A stretch of 64,000 nucleotides of DNA, from NCBI GenBank assembly GCA_030737835.1, contig CM060850.1:14650068-14714067 (forward strand). Direction: 5' to 3'. Below, piece by piece: positions 11,000 to 23,988 of the stretch (within the stretch, counting starts at the first letter, position 1; each line of letters opens with the position of its first letter). This stretch comes from Acorus gramineus (taxonomy: Eukaryota > Streptophyta > Magnoliopsida > Acorales > Acoraceae). A program made the translations under genes and the position numbers. Below the pieces are notes generated by a model, which ran no database searches, was not told the DNA's origin, and was given only the letters and a program-made list of their open reading frames with translations.

Positions 11000-11990
11000 A
11001 ATTTTTCTTTTTCCTTTTTTTGGAATCCTTCATCGCTGTCGTCGTCACCCACCGTCAACGCTGCTGTCCGTCGTCGCCGTCACCGCCGCCATCGTCGTGC
11101 TTTTGCCTCTCTGCACGCCACCCCTGCCCTGCCGCGCAGCGCCACCTTGCCGCGCCACCATGTTGCGCCCCTCAACCCTACTCAGCCGCACCGCGCCGTG
11201 CACAACCCCCTGCCACCCGTCTTTACCGAGCGCCCTACCCTACCGCCCGTTGCCCTGCCGCGCGTCCCTGCCTCGCCGAGCGCCCTGCCCTGCCACATGT
11301 CGCCCTGCCGCATGTCGCCTTGCCGCACGTTGCCCTGCCGCGCAAAGCACTGCCGCGCCCTACAGAGCGCCCTGCCCTGCCGTGCGTCCTTGCCCTGCAA
11401 CGCACCCCACCCTGGAGCGCGCCCCACCCTACCATGCGTCCTTGCCCTGCAACGCACCCCGCCCTGGAGCGCGCCCCACACTACCGAGCATCCTTGCCCT
11501 GCCGCGTGCCGCCCTGCCCTGCCACGCATCTCCCTACCCTGTTGCGCGTCACGAACAGATAGTGCGCGTTGTCGAGACGCGCAAACGCGTCCGAGTTTCC
11601 ATGCGCCCTGTCCCTACCAGCTCGGGCAGATCCGCGTGATCCCAAGATTCTCAGGATCCTATGCGCTCGTCCTGCCCGTCGACAGCATTCACGCACATTC
11701 ACCGGCGCGTCCAGGAATCCCGCGCGACTATTTGCGCGCTGTCCAGACGCTCAAACACGTCCGAGTTTCTCGGTGCCATGTGCCTGCAAGCTCGTGCAAA
11801 TTGTTGTGCGATCACGGCGCTCATATCCTGCACGCGTTCTGGGATTTTTGGGATATGTCCCTTGGGTGTTCCAGCGACTGTGTGCCAGCGCCCGTGGCCA
11901 GTGCCTGCGTGCAACCACCGCGGTCCGCCGCCGTCCTGTCGCCTACCGCCTCCGCCGCCGCACTCTGCCACCTCCAATAGCCCTCCGTCA
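11000..11990 (+). repeat. GC-rich low-complexity leader inside the Copia element
   Basis: Immediately after the primer-binding site comes about 1 kb made largely of CCCTGCC/CGCGC-type units, open in several frames at once because of its composition. A minus-strand Copia fragment (29.4-31.4 kb) has a similar GC-rich block in the same place, so it is a property of the element family. No host gene is inferred. Confidence 0.7.
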
Positions 11991-11999
11991 GCCGTGAAT

Positions 12000-12574
12000 G
12001 GATGAGGAGTTTCAAGGTACTCGACTGCCTCTCGATAAGATCGGGGCTCACAATGGGCATGTATAGCGGTGAGATAGGCCTGGAACTCTGAAGAATAGGT
12101 ACTCACGGATGCAAAGCCAAATTGGTCAGGTGGTCCAGAGTCAAAATTGAAGCGGGCAGGTGGATGACGCTCACGCTGGGGGTAGCGAGTCGAAGGACGA
12201 GGATCCACATCAGAGGGAGGTGCGTTAGCCGTGGAAGACGAAGTACCACTAGAGTCATCTGCAGGAGGAGACACAATAGGAGGAGAAAAAGGAGGACCAT
12301 GGGAGTTGACGGTAGGAGTGCTAAGAGGAGAAGAAGAACTGGTGAAGTTAGTGTAGGAGTGCCAATGGGAGACTTAGATAGAGTAGAACTAGGAGTGTGC
12401 TCAAGCACAATAGACGGCACGAGAAGAGGTAGAGACTCAATAGAAGAGGCATGAACAAGAGAAGGCACAGGAGGAGAAGAGGCAGTGGGTGTAGAAGAAA
12501 AATAGGGAACATCCTCGACAAATGACAAATCGTAGCAGCGATATCCCTTTTGTTCAAAACTAATCCCCAAGATT
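12000..12574 (-). mobile_element. Copia pol-derived piece (minus strand)
   Basis: The minus strand shows the Copia signatures KGYRCYD with a following hydrophilic spacer and YPQRERHPPARF, typical of the segment between integrase and reverse transcriptase. It ends against the solo LTR beginning at 12575. Fossil; broken. Confidence 0.75.
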
Positions 12575-15500
12575 TGTCACGCCTTAGGACGGCCGTCTCT
12601 GAGACGTGGCAATATATATAATATCATCTATTAATACCTGAGGTCAATAGGGACTCCAACAACAACACACAAGGTGTCAAGGCAAAGATAAATGATAGCT
12701 AACTGAAAAGCGGAAGCATAAAATATCAACAATGTCTGTAAACCAAAAATATTATTACAAACTCGAATACACAACCAGTGTCATGTGAGAGCCAAGTCTA
12801 GTCCAAATAAAATACAACCAGTCTATTACAAATACAAGACTCTAGGACTGCTGACAACCTCGCACTCGTCATTCGCCAGACGGGACACTCCCACGCACGC
12901 AAGACCATGCCACAGGGAAGCTCCAGCTCCACGCCCAACCCGCCCTTGTAGAAGAAACAGTACGCGAGGGGTGAGCTACAAGCTCAGTGAGTGGTAAGAA
13001 GCCAAGCACCATAACAACAATTCAATACTAAGTCAATTTCCTTTCAAGGAAAACATGGGTGGGAACCCAATGGATAACGAGGTCACGTGGCGGCGTGACC
13101 AACCTCACCCTCGCCCTCACTCCCGGAGGGAGGCTCTTGGGACACTCGGGGAGGAACAATTGTTAACCATAACACGTGGTGTTACTGGATAACAAAATAC
13201 AACGAGTCCATCCGCTACGAGGTAGAGATAAACTTCGATACCTCACGCGTTAGGAGTATCATACCTAGAGTATACTCGATGGGTATAAGACTTACGTGAC
13301 GACGTGACTCAACTTACCCTCGCCCTCACCACCGCAGGGGTGATCCTAGTGACTTTTGGGATAAAACTGCTTGCTCTACACCCTTCATCATCCGGTAACC
13401 CTCTCCTGAGTAGCCTCTACTCGGTATACCCCCATGATCAGTACATCTTACTGCATGCATCGATAGTGCTTACAGGTGGGGGCCTTCTGTCACGACAGCC
13501 ACAACGCTGGGCAGCATCGACATAGATTCGACGAAGGGGAGAACAACTCCACGCTCGCAATATCATTCGTTAGCCCTCTCTCGGGTAGCCTCTACCTGGT
13601 ATACCCCCATGATCATCACATCTTGCCGCATGCATCGATAGTACCTACAGGTGGGGGCCCTCTGTCAGGACAGCTACAACCCGGGCCGCTTCAACACAGA
13701 CGATATTGGGAGGAAACACTCCATCTTTGCAAAGCGAACCCAATGGAAAAGTCAACTACTCTTGATAATCACATACCGATGATATCGAATACTCGTGAAC
13801 TCCCACACAGATTCATCGCTCTGACGCGAGAAGTTACCTCTGCTCTCGCGCAAAAATAAGCCAAAAGCATATAACCCAAAAGGCGGTTCATACACGCACC
13901 TGGCACGGGTAGGCCTAGCTTAATGCCATGGCCACCGGTTTAACAAAAACGATACCATAATGAATTCTCTTGAATTCCATATGAGTGCATCACACGGATG
14001 CAAGGGCGATTACATCGCTTGCGCTCTAACTAATAAGGTACAACACGACTAAGGGTCATACCCACACCTAGCACGGGTAGGCACAATTAATTAGTCTAAC
14101 ATGCGTATGACATAGGAATTCTATTGTAGTTATGTACATAAACCACATGCATGAAAACATAATAATTAATCATGGGGGTACTCTCTAACATGGATAAATG
14201 CATAAACAACATATCATGCATACATGGTATGGCCTAATTAAACATGCATACAAGGCCATTAGTCATACAAGCATACAAGTATACCCTAACATACGTTGGA
14301 TATCACCAACTTAAAAGGGAAGGGTCAAGCGTGATCTCGCGCATAAACAAGTGCATGCCAATATTCTCAAACGAACCTGAGTCAAGTAGGAACTACATCT
14401 ACTTACTCAGTTCGCACAAAGAGAGAGGGCGAGAGAGATCTCATCATCTCTAGAAGTTGGTCATAGCTTTGCCCCATTAGCATGGGCGCAACAACTACAT
14501 CACACCCTCAAGTCTTATTGCAAGGAAATATTAGGCATGTGCCTGTTTATTAACCTAGGCTTAATCATGCTGGATATTATGAATAATAGGGTAGTATCAC
14601 TAGAAGTGATTACCTAAGTAATGCCATATTCTATACACCCATATAAACACACAAGATACATGCAACCATGATCATTCACACATAAATACTATACATAGGC
14701 CAGTATAAGGTAGAATAAGAGGGTTCTACGCAATATACGAGCTATAATAACCTAGCATGCAAATAGCTAGCATATTATGGGTTAGACATGACCACACTAC
14801 TTATCTGATTAAGTAGTATAGTTAGGGTTCCCAACGAATGCGCAACGCCCGGCTACGTGCATCCAACGCTTCCTGAAGGATTGGATCGAACCACTCACCG
14901 ATACCCAGGTCGTCGCACATCCAACCAACAAGATCTGCAAGGCAAGGGCATCAAAAGGGATGAGTACCTCAAACAAAGACTGCCTAACTCCTGATAGTTT
15001 CCACAACATCCATAACAACTCCTTGACACAATCAAGTAAAACTGATAAATCTGCTGCAACCAGCCCTACAATTTGATCTCCACAGCACCAAATACACATC
15101 CAACAATTATGAAATAAATCATACACGTTCACTGACATGTTGGGATCATAATCCATGCAGACATCATAATCTGATTTAATCTCTAAATGCCCGAAATAAA
15201 ATATTTCCAAACACTAATCAATTCCTACACGAATCTGGACAGTCCATGCAAAACAGATCATAACTTACGCCACAGATATCATATTGACACCAAATTTCAT
15301 ATATAACATCTAGACACATAAATGATCATATTACATGGGGACACAAGCCTCAAAATATGCCTCTACGTACCCGATTCACAAGATCTTCACAAGACAGAAA
15401 TCTACCTTACTACAACACAAAGCCACCACCATTCATGCATAAACACAAACATCTCATGTGCAGCAATTACACATAATAATAATACTCCCCCAATAGCACC

Positions 15501-16508
15501 CCATTCATGCCCTCTACAACAACCTAGTAAGCATAAAAGAAGGGGAAGAAGATTACCAAAAGAGGGGGAGGAGAAGGGAAGGTGTCGGGGCTCACAATGA
15601 CACCACACACACACCACCACCACTTCACCACCATCACCACCATCTCCTTTGCTTCTCTTCTTCAAGGCTGAATTAAAATGGGTGGGGAAAATAGGGGATT
15701 CATGAGGGGGAGCTAGAGGAGGAAGGGAAAGAAGAGGCAACAACACAAACATACACACAAACCCACCTTCACTTGATCTCCCTTCATGCACTATTCATCT
15801 TCTCCTTCACTCCTAATTCAACCAAGCAAAAGGGAAATGAAAAGAACAACTCCGCCCAAAGAGGGCTCGGATGCACTCTTGTGCGGGGAGAGAGAGACAC
15901 ACAAAAGGGGGCATTTAATAGCCAAAAGTGGGGTTCAAAGGACCAAATCGTCTCTGACCAGAAATTCTGGACAGGCTTCACTAGAACAACCACAACTTCC
16001 ACAATATAGCTCTGCATTGCCCAATTCAAAATCCTTTGAAAAGCCAAGAAGATTATCTACAACTTTCATGTTTATTCTCAAATCAAATAACCCCTCCAGT
16101 TATTCCAACATGTGAGCCAAACAGCAAACAGGGCTGCTGCTAGGATTTTCTCATCCCCGGGTATAATTGGAAAAATACACATAACGTTTGCTACATGAAT
16201 CCAGTTGATCTAATTCCACTTTTGTATGAAATCTAACTCAAAACTGAACATCTCATGATAAAATCATATTTAAACTACTCCATCTTGGGCATTAACAAAA
16301 TTAAATTCGAGTATCAATAGGCATTGCATAACTTCTAAAAAGACGTCAGAATGTGATGAAAATTTACAAGTAGGCCAATGCGAGTACCAGGAGAACAATT
16401 ATGCAGTCAGATTTTTAATCAGAGCACCCTAACTCCCGCAGGGGCTAAAAGCCAAAATTCCAACAACTCTAATAAAAAAATAAGGCCCCAAATGACACTA
16501 GCATAACA
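12575..16508 (+). mobile_element. Solo LTR (about 3.9 kb) of a TGTCACGCC family
   Basis: It begins TGTCACGCCTTAGG and ends ATAACA, and matches the minus-strand solo LTR at 49503-53215 through much of its length. No internal coding region or second LTR is seen. It lies within Copia pol sequence. A target duplication is not obvious here (AGATT on the left versus CACTT on the right), unlike its relatives. Superfamily cannot be told from an LTR alone. Confidence 0.75.
13290..13690. repeat. Two tandem units inside the solo LTR
   Basis: Two diverged units share TAGCCTCTAC-TGGTATACCCCCATGATCA, GCATGCATCGATAGT and ACAGGTGGGGGCC-TCTGTCA. Equivalent units, in higher number, occur in the related minus-strand LTR at 51560-52700. 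Confidence 0.7.
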
Positions 16509-16509
16509 C

Positions 16510-16800
16510 ACTTGACTGACCGAGCGGTCAACTTGGTGCGTTGATGAGGAGAGAGAAGCATGAAATAAGTACATCCAAAAGTGCGAAGTCTACTATAATT
16601 AGATTTGGAGGAGTAACGGCACTCATGAGGGGTCATACTAGAGAGGACAGAAGAGGGAGTGATATTGATAAGATGAATAGATAAAAGAGCAGCCTCAGCC
16701 CAGAATGTGCTGGGGACGGAAGAAGAAAGTAAGAGGTAACGAGCGGTCTCAAGAATATGGCGATGTTTTCTTTCAGCAACACCATTCTGGTCATGGGTAT
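16510..16800 (-). mobile_element. Copia integrase-derived piece (minus strand)
   Basis: The minus strand carries the Copia integrase signature HDQNGVAERKHRHI followed by ARYLLL and WAEA. It lies directly beside the 12575-16508 LTR. Fossil; broken. Confidence 0.8.
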
Positions 16801-17221
16801 AAGAGCAGGATTTCTTGGAGATTCCATCATTTCTTGGGGCAGCAAGAAATATGAGACTGTTTCACTATCCAGCACTGAGGCTGAGTATCGAGCCATGGCC
16901 ATCACCACCAAGGAGATTGTTCATCTTAGACGTCTCTTGGTGGATCTATGAGTTACTATGACTGGTCCTACTCCTCTTCATTGTGATAACTGGTCTGCTA
17001 TTCAGATTGCCAACAATCCAGTTTTTCACGAGAGGACCAAACATATTGAAATCGATTGTCACTTCGTTCATCAGCACTTTCTTGCAGAGATACTATCTCT
17101 TTCGCATATTTCCTCTACTGAACAACTTGCTGATTTCTTCACGAAGTCACATCCAGTTCCTCAATTTCAGTTCTCGTTCGCAATCTCCCTTTGTATGATC
17201 CACCGTGAGTTTGAGGGGAGC
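16800..17221 (+). mobile_element. Copia RNase H-derived piece (plus strand)
   Basis: SSTEAEYRAMA at about 16870 and [12 protein letters not shown], then LADFFTK, are the standard end of a Copia polyprotein. The following sequence runs into the right LTR at 17222. Fossil; broken. Confidence 0.85.
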
Positions 17222-17270
17222 TGTTAGATTATGTGTTATGTCATTATATGTGTAGCGTATTACACGTGTA

Positions 17271-20200
17271 TGTAGATACCCAATTTTGACAGTTCAAAGA
17301 GATGAAAATACTTCAAGTAATATTTAGAAATGACCACATTTGGACATCTAATAGAAAACTTCCTAAGAAACAAATCCAGAAAAAGCCCTAGTCTTGAAGC
17401 CTTAGGAATTTCTAGGGCTAGACAGGGGCAGCTACTTTCAACTAGCTGCCCCATTAAGGGCGGCTAGTTTCAACTAGCCGCCCCCGTGACCGACCCCAAC
17501 CGCTTCCCTTGGATGGGACATAAAGTAGCATTTAATGCTGATGATTGCGGCGGTTTGTTCTGTTTAGCCGCCCCATTTAAGCCGGTTTAACCCTAATAGC
17601 CGACCCAATCCATAGCTTGTCAGAGATGGTACATTTGACAAATCATCATTGGGGTGGCAACTTGAGAGTAGCCACCCCTCACTGGCGGCTAGTTTCCTCC
17701 TGGACAATGTCAGAAGAACAAAGATCTAATGGAGGTCAAATCAAGCACCTTATTTTTCATTTTGATCTATTGTCCATTGGATATTCCTCTGCCTCTTTTT
17801 TACTATAAATAGAGGGGGTCAAAGGCATTTCTACAACATCATGAATTGACAATTCACAACAATCCACCATTCAAATCAACACAATCCCACGCCTACCACT
17901 TGAAACCTTAGAGAGAGAGAGAAAGAGAGTTCTATTTGTGAGTAGAAAACACATTCCATACACAAATTCAATCTCCAAATCCACTTTCCAAAACCCAGGT
18001 TAAACCTAGTTTAACCTCAATCGAACCCTAACCCATTTTCTACCCAAGTTCTGCCCAAATTGAACCAAAGCTCAGGCGGCTAATCCCAACCACCAAGAAG
18101 CTATTTTTGTAACGCCCCGAATCCACGACTCCATTTTGAAGCGTGAAACCCGGTTGCATTAAATTAATTCCTGAAATCCTAGAGTACTAGTATTCTTTTA
18201 TTCTAAAGAACATAAGAAAAACATCACCATATTTATACATTAATTGTCAAGGCTAAAATCCAATACAATTTCAATATACATCGGGAAAAACTGAATTTAT
18301 ATATATCCACACTATCAAACATATGGGTCCTCTACATGCCAAAGAAATGACCAACACCTTCTACACAAGTCTAGTGCTCCGGAAATCATTATCTTGATCG
18401 CTACTACATGAGATCCATCAATCTAAGTCTTTAACCTGATAGGGGAAATAATGAGGGGTGAGCAACCACACGCTCAGTGAATAGACTATCATTATTCCGT
18501 TAGTATAGTTGTATTCAAAATATCATAATCATAATATGCCCACACATGCATGCTCAGTGAATAGACTATCATTATCCCATTATTATAGTTGTATTCAAAA
18601 TATCATAATCATAATATGCCCACACAGGCATGCAATATATCAAAAGAGTAAATATACAAAAGGCCACAAAGACATGCAATAATATATATATACAATCCTA
18701 TCCAACATGATGCATGCAACACCATGAACATGCATGTTCGTCTTCACAGCACCTAGCTCACGGGGCCTTTCACAGGCATAGCCACGTAGACATAGCCACA
18801 AATACTTGGGTCCTACGTTCTCGGACTGGCCACGTAGACGTACGCCCACCTAGACGTTGGCCACCAAGACCGAGCCACCTAGACGGAATGTCTGCATTTG
18901 CTAATTTACCACATCTTCAAACCATAAAAAGACAAAGAATGTATGATCTCAAAATACAATCCATAATAATGCATATACCACCAAAAGCATGCTCATATTT
19001 TTATATCGAAACTAGCAGTCATATTCCATAAAATAAGTTGGTCCTAGCATGAATACATAATATATTATTTGAAATCTACAATACAAACCGATGCATGTGC
19101 ATGAACACCACACACTCGCACATGGAAAACCTAGCGTAATAATTATGCAATAATAAATCAGAAATCATTCAATCATGACCCAAACAACTGACAAGCAACT
19201 TACAACAACACTAGGCCCATTAATCCTAATAGAGTTGAGTGGACTCACCTTATAGACCTAATAGACCTACGATCTGCAACTCACCTTAAAGGCCTAACAA
19301 AAATCCCAACTCCAAATAAATATTAAAGTGTTCATATCTCTCACAATAATCTGATAATCAATATCATAAGGCTCAAATAATCGATCAATCCTCGAATAAA
19401 TATTTAGTCAAATAATCCACTACAACTCCAATGATCCAAATAACTCAATCCAATCAATTTACATCCAAATAATAATAATATCCAAATAATATTACTTGAT
19501 CACACTAAACCAAATTATCGATTTAAGATCAACATTATCAATTTGAGTCACCGAGATCAACAAAATCATCAAAACCCATAAATCAAATTATACTCACTAA
19601 ACATCCATTTGGGATCTCTTAAATCTCTCGAATTCATCAAACTTGGTCATGAAGCTAAATATTTGAATTCTAATAAACTGCACAAAAATCTTTGAAAAAT
19701 CATAACTTTCTACCCGTAACTCCGAATTGGACGATTCATAATTTGTTGGAAAGATATTTTCAAAACCTATTTCTTTTTGTGAAATACATGTTTCCCAGAA
19801 ACGACTCTATCATAGGCAAAAACACGATTTAACGTCCAAGATTATAGTCAATCCGAAAATAACCTTTTAATCCCAAAACCAATAAATCTAATTTGATCTT
19901 AAGAAATCCTTCGAGATCCATTGAAATCTAATCAAATAATCATCTAATTAAAATCAATCAAACCCTAACCATAATCCATCAACCTTCTTCCCCAAATAAT
20001 CGATTGACACAATCATCTCCTAACTAAAAATAAATTGAAACATTGAACAAAAATCAATAGAGAAAGATTTCTCACCTTGTGGTACTCGATGGGTAGGATT
20101 AGGTCATCACCACCCTTCATGCCTCATGAGAAATCTGATGCAAACCCTAAACCAAAATGTGCTATATTAAAGGGGTTTTTACCAAAATTACAGAACGACC

Positions 20201-20930
20201 CCTCAAGTATTCCAGGTTACAACTAGATTCTTATCCGATTTACAAAAAGATCCCTGTACGATTTACAGACAGATCCCTGAAGGCTATAAAAAGGTATTCT
20301 GGATTCGCTACCAAATCCTTGGGCCCAATAACTTGACACAAAATCCTAAAAACCTAATTTCCCAAACTCTGAATCTCACCAAATTTCACCCAAAGACTTT
20401 TTGAGATGGTAAAGATCTCCAGAAAAATATAAAATAAATATTTCAACATTAATTTATAATTATTGTAATTATAAATCAAATTGTACCCATTTGGGCCCAC
20501 CACCAAAACTGAAAAAAAATAATAACTTAATTTCAATTAAAATTTTCATTATATATTCAAAACAATATATAATGTTGAAAAATAGAGAAACATTACAATT
20601 TTTCACTAGCCGGCCCTGACCTACACCCCCCTGACTTCCAAACCCCCTTTGTCAAGTTGTCGAGGCAGAAAACGATTCCTGTTTTTCACCTTTGTGTGCG
20701 GCAAACCGATATCTCAGAGCGGAGACTCCACAAACTCTCCCCGAAGGCGATCAAATCCAACCCCAACTTTTCCTGCTTTTTGAGAAAGCAAGTGGTGATC
20801 ATAAACAAATCCCGTCTTTTTGAGAAACTATCGGGCGGCTCAGAAATGACTCTCCGGGCGGTGATCTAATCAGTTGTGAGACGAACCAGGACCAAGTTCG
20901 CAGAACCCCACACGAATTTACATACCGATA
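17271..20930 (+). mobile_element. Solo LTR (about 1.17 kb without its insertion) of a TGTAGATACCC family
   Basis: It begins TGTAGATACCC and ends ATACCGATA, with a perfect target duplication GTGTA on both sides (17266-17270, 20931-20935), placing it inside the right LTR of the Copia element. Its two halves, 17271-18107 and 20603-20930, match the single-piece solo LTR at 55519-56694. A different LTR (18108-20597) is inserted in it. GC-rich hairpins of the form GGCGGCTAGT-loop-ACTAGCCGCC occur at 17425-17452 and 17458-17484. Confidence 0.9.
18108..20597 (+). mobile_element. LTR-like element, 2.49 kb, nested in a solo LTR
   Basis: It runs from TGTAACGCCCCG to ACATTACA and has a perfect target duplication ATTTT (18103-18107, 20598-20602). 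No coding capacity or internal LTR pair is seen, so a solo LTR is the simplest reading. It contains two tandem copies of an about 80-bp unit at about 18470-18635 (CTCAGTGAATAGACTATCAT...CCCACACA). This is the third nesting level counted from the Copia element. Confidence 0.85.
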
Positions 20931-21017
20931 GTGTAACTCCTATGTACTTGTATATAAAGGGATTAAACCCTAAGTATAATACAAGGATTTCTATTATTTC
21001 ATTCTTTATTTCTAACA

Positions 21018-22333
21018 ATTATATTTCATAAATTAATAAATATTTTCTCCTCCCTCTCGGTGAACATAGACAACATTTGTCTAACCATGTATATAATTTT
21101 TTTTGTAGTTGTGTATTTCATTTTTCAAATACATTCGATTCGCGATATGATATTTTTCCAACAAATGGAACCAACCATGTGTTATACATATTTTTCTTGA
21201 TATAAATGTGCATGACTTGAAATAGATCCATCACGATGATCTACTGCACATTGCCTACATTGTTAATTAAAAAGTCCAAATTAACTGATAAAATAAAACA
21301 AATAATGGGGGGCCGCGCACTGAGAATTCTCTCTCTTACTCTCTTTATGATGCAACGACATCAACCATTGACAAAGACAGAAAATAAAGAGATTTTTATT
21401 AAATGTTGATGCAGCGACACCCGTAGGATTTCACCTTATGATGAATATTAAAAAAAATCAAGAAAACAAAATATCACATAAAATAAGACACAAATTAGCG
21501 TGGTTCAACATAATATGTCTACGTCTACGAAAGAGAGCAGAAAACAATTCATTATAACAAACAATAGGAGTACAAAAGGGTGTCAATCTCTCTCATCCAC
21601 CACTGTCCATTTCTGTGAGAGAAACAACCCTAGAACACTATCTCTCATAGAAAATAAAGTCTCTTGATTAACCGTAACAAGGAAAAGAATAAATATAACA
21701 TGATATATTGAATCAAATATTACAACAATGAGCCTTTAAAAAATTCAAATCTAGGCGTTGCCTCCGAACGCCCATGTGATATCGGTGCATGACATGTTCC
21801 CTCATGTTAGGTCTTCACGAATAGGCCTTTCATGCTAGAATACAAGACATCTTGCAATATTATCTAAGACTATAAAAATACTTGTTTAAATATAGCTAGA
21901 AGCTTTTCAATTTAATTAGAGGTTGTTTGCAAATCCATTCCTATTTGAAAATCCATTCGAACACGCTTTTGTTTTTACCTGAACATGTTTTCAACTCGTT
22001 GCTCTTTTAATGGTTTGTACATGTTATACATTTTGATTTCATTTAGTCATGTAGCAATCATTTACAAGGGGGAAAAATGGGTCTTTCCATAAAAAGTCTA
22101 GTTAGGAATGATGGCCTTCCGATTAAGTAATTATTAGTTTTTTGAACGGTGAGGAAACAACTTGTCTCTATGTAAACCCATCCATTCTAGTAGAAGAAAT
22201 AAAACTTAATGATGTATTCTTGAGACTTTAGTTGGTTCGAGATCCTTGACATGCATGAATACTTTATGGATAATTGATATGTTGATGTTTGAGGGTATAT
22301 CGGACAAGATAGGTTTTTGTTCTGAACATAATT
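21018..22333. repeat. Left inverted-repeat arm, first part
   Basis: The reverse complement of about 37470-38800 matches this stretch at roughly 85 percent by eye over more than 1 kb, including TTTGTCTAACCATGTATATA, CCAACCATGTGTTA and TTGATGTTTGAGGGTATATC. The arm is interrupted at 22334 by an LTR element and resumes at 29244. It contains GCGTGGTTCAACATAATATG, a motif style seen in some plant LTRs, so the arms may be two old copies of an unrecognised element. Confidence 0.8.
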
Positions 22334-22710
22334 TGTTACGCCCCGGAGCGGCCATCCCCGGATCGTAGCAATATATATAAATATCAAGTGATCAATACAA
22401 GAGGTCAATAATGACTCTAAGGGATACATCAATGATCCAACATATAACATATCTGATTTAATAAAGCAATAATAATAGATAGCTTATCAAAAAGTGCGGA
22501 AGTATAAAATGACATAAATCTGAAATCCAAAGTAATATTACAGATCCAATTAACACAATTACTGTCCTATGAGAGCCAAGTCTAGTCAAAATCAACTAAA
22601 AATAACGACATGTGCCTCAAGCACGAATACCATAACATACAGGTAAGAGGAATGCTAACAGCCTCACGCTCGCAGAATCAAAAGACCGGACGTTGCAACA
22701 ACTACAGGAC

Positions 22711-23988
22711 TGTAGATACCCCAATTTTGACTATCCAAAAGGACAAAAATACTTCAAGTAATGCTTAATAATGACCACATTTGGATATCCAGATAGAAAA
22801 CTCCCTTAGAAACCAAAACCGGAAACCCTAGTCCAAACACTTAGAAAAATCTAGGACCTGGACATGGGCGGCTACTTGAGAGTAGCCGCCCCATACCAGG
22901 CGGCTAGTTGCAACTAGCCGCCCCCCAACCGACCCCAAACCGCCTTCCTGGATGGGACATAAATCAAGCATGATTGCTGCGGATTGTCCCTTTTATCCGC
23001 CCCATCTCAGCCCGTTCAACTTTAGTAACCGACCCAAGCCACCGCTTGTCAGAGATGGGACGTTTGGCAGGTTATGATGGGGACGGCTACTTGCGGTAGC
23101 CGCCCCTTACTGGGTGGCTAGTTTCAACTAGCCGCCCCTCACCTGGACAATGTCAGGCCACAAAGATCTAATGGAAGGTCAAATCAAGCACCTTATTACC
23201 CATTTTGATCTATTGTCCAGTGGACACTCCCCTACACCCTTTTTACTATAAATAGGGGGGTCACCAAGCACTTCATCATCACCCACAATCATATCATCCA
23301 CAACAATACACATTCCCAAGCCATACTCACAAGCCCATACCCCCTCCCCCTACTTGAAATCCTAGAGAGAAAGAGAGAGAGAGAAGACCCATTTCCAAGC
23401 CAAATCTACTCTTCATAAACCCTCTCCAAAACCTAGGTTAAACCTAGCTTAACCATGCCAAACCCTAACCCATTCTCTACCCAGGTTCTACCCAAATAGA
23501 GCCAGATCCCAGGCGGCTACTCAAAACCAGTAGCCCCCCACCAGGCGGCTAAATCCGACTAGCCGACCCTTCCCCTAGCCCACCTAAGTCACAATTCTCC
23601 TTTAGTCAAGTTCTCGAAGCAGAAGAGGATCCATGTCTTCACCTCTATGTACGGCATGCCCGTGTCCCAGAGCGGAGACCCACCAACTCCCCCACGAAGG
23701 CGATCAAATCCACCCCAAATTTTCTTGCTTTTTGAGAAAAGCAGGTGGCGATCACAACCCCCCCCCCCCTGAATCCTCCTGAGGACCCGTCGGCCACCTC
23801 AGTAAGGAATGAACAAAAACCCCCCACCACCCCTTCCGAGAGATGACCTGACCGAGCCTGGCAAGGCGTGCACCGGATCCGAGCCTCTGAAGAACCCCCA
23901 CACACGCGGCACTACAGCGCCACCCCAAATCGGAAGGAAAGAGAGGAGGCCCTTTTCGGACCCCCTCCCCCAAAATCTGATACCGACA
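22711..23988 (+). mobile_element. Solo LTR, 1.28 kb, TGTAGATACCC family
   Basis: It begins TGTAGATACCCC and ends ATACCGACA. The 5-bp flanks AGGAC and ATGAC differ by one base. It matches the copies at 17271-20930 and 55519-56694. It has four hairpin-forming GC-rich palindromes at 22866-22892, 22899-22922, 23079-23106 and 23112-23137, each of the GGCGGCTA...TAGCCGCC type, and a TATAAATAG box-like motif near 23248. Confidence 0.88.

Larger units (their letters stand above)
10839..21017 (+). mobile_element. Copia LTR retrotransposon fossil with nested insertions
   Basis: Short LTRs (TGTTAGATTATG...TTTCTAACA) bound the element: the left at 10839-10969 (131 bp), the right beginning at 17222 and ending at 21017. 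A perfect 5-bp target duplication ATTAT flanks it (10834-10838, 21018-21022). A primer-binding site for initiator tRNA-Met, TGGTATCAGAAC, directly follows the left LTR. The two LTRs differ at roughly one position in ten by eye, so the insertion is old. Internal pol-derived pieces lie on both strands, so the interior is rearranged and broken in several places. A large solo LTR (12575-16508) sits in the interior, and another (17271-20930, itself interrupted) sits within the right LTR. Confidence 0.9.

Noticed and set aside
11020-11980. Long overlapping open frames (up to 277 codons) in the GC-rich stretch
   Set aside because: They are open in three plus frames and on the minus strand at once, consist of Pro/Ala/Arg repeats, and lie in the leader of a Copia element.
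14809-15791. Open frames of 92-133 codons on both strands
   Set aside because: They lie within a solo LTR that aligns to other non-coding LTR copies; no domain is recognisable.
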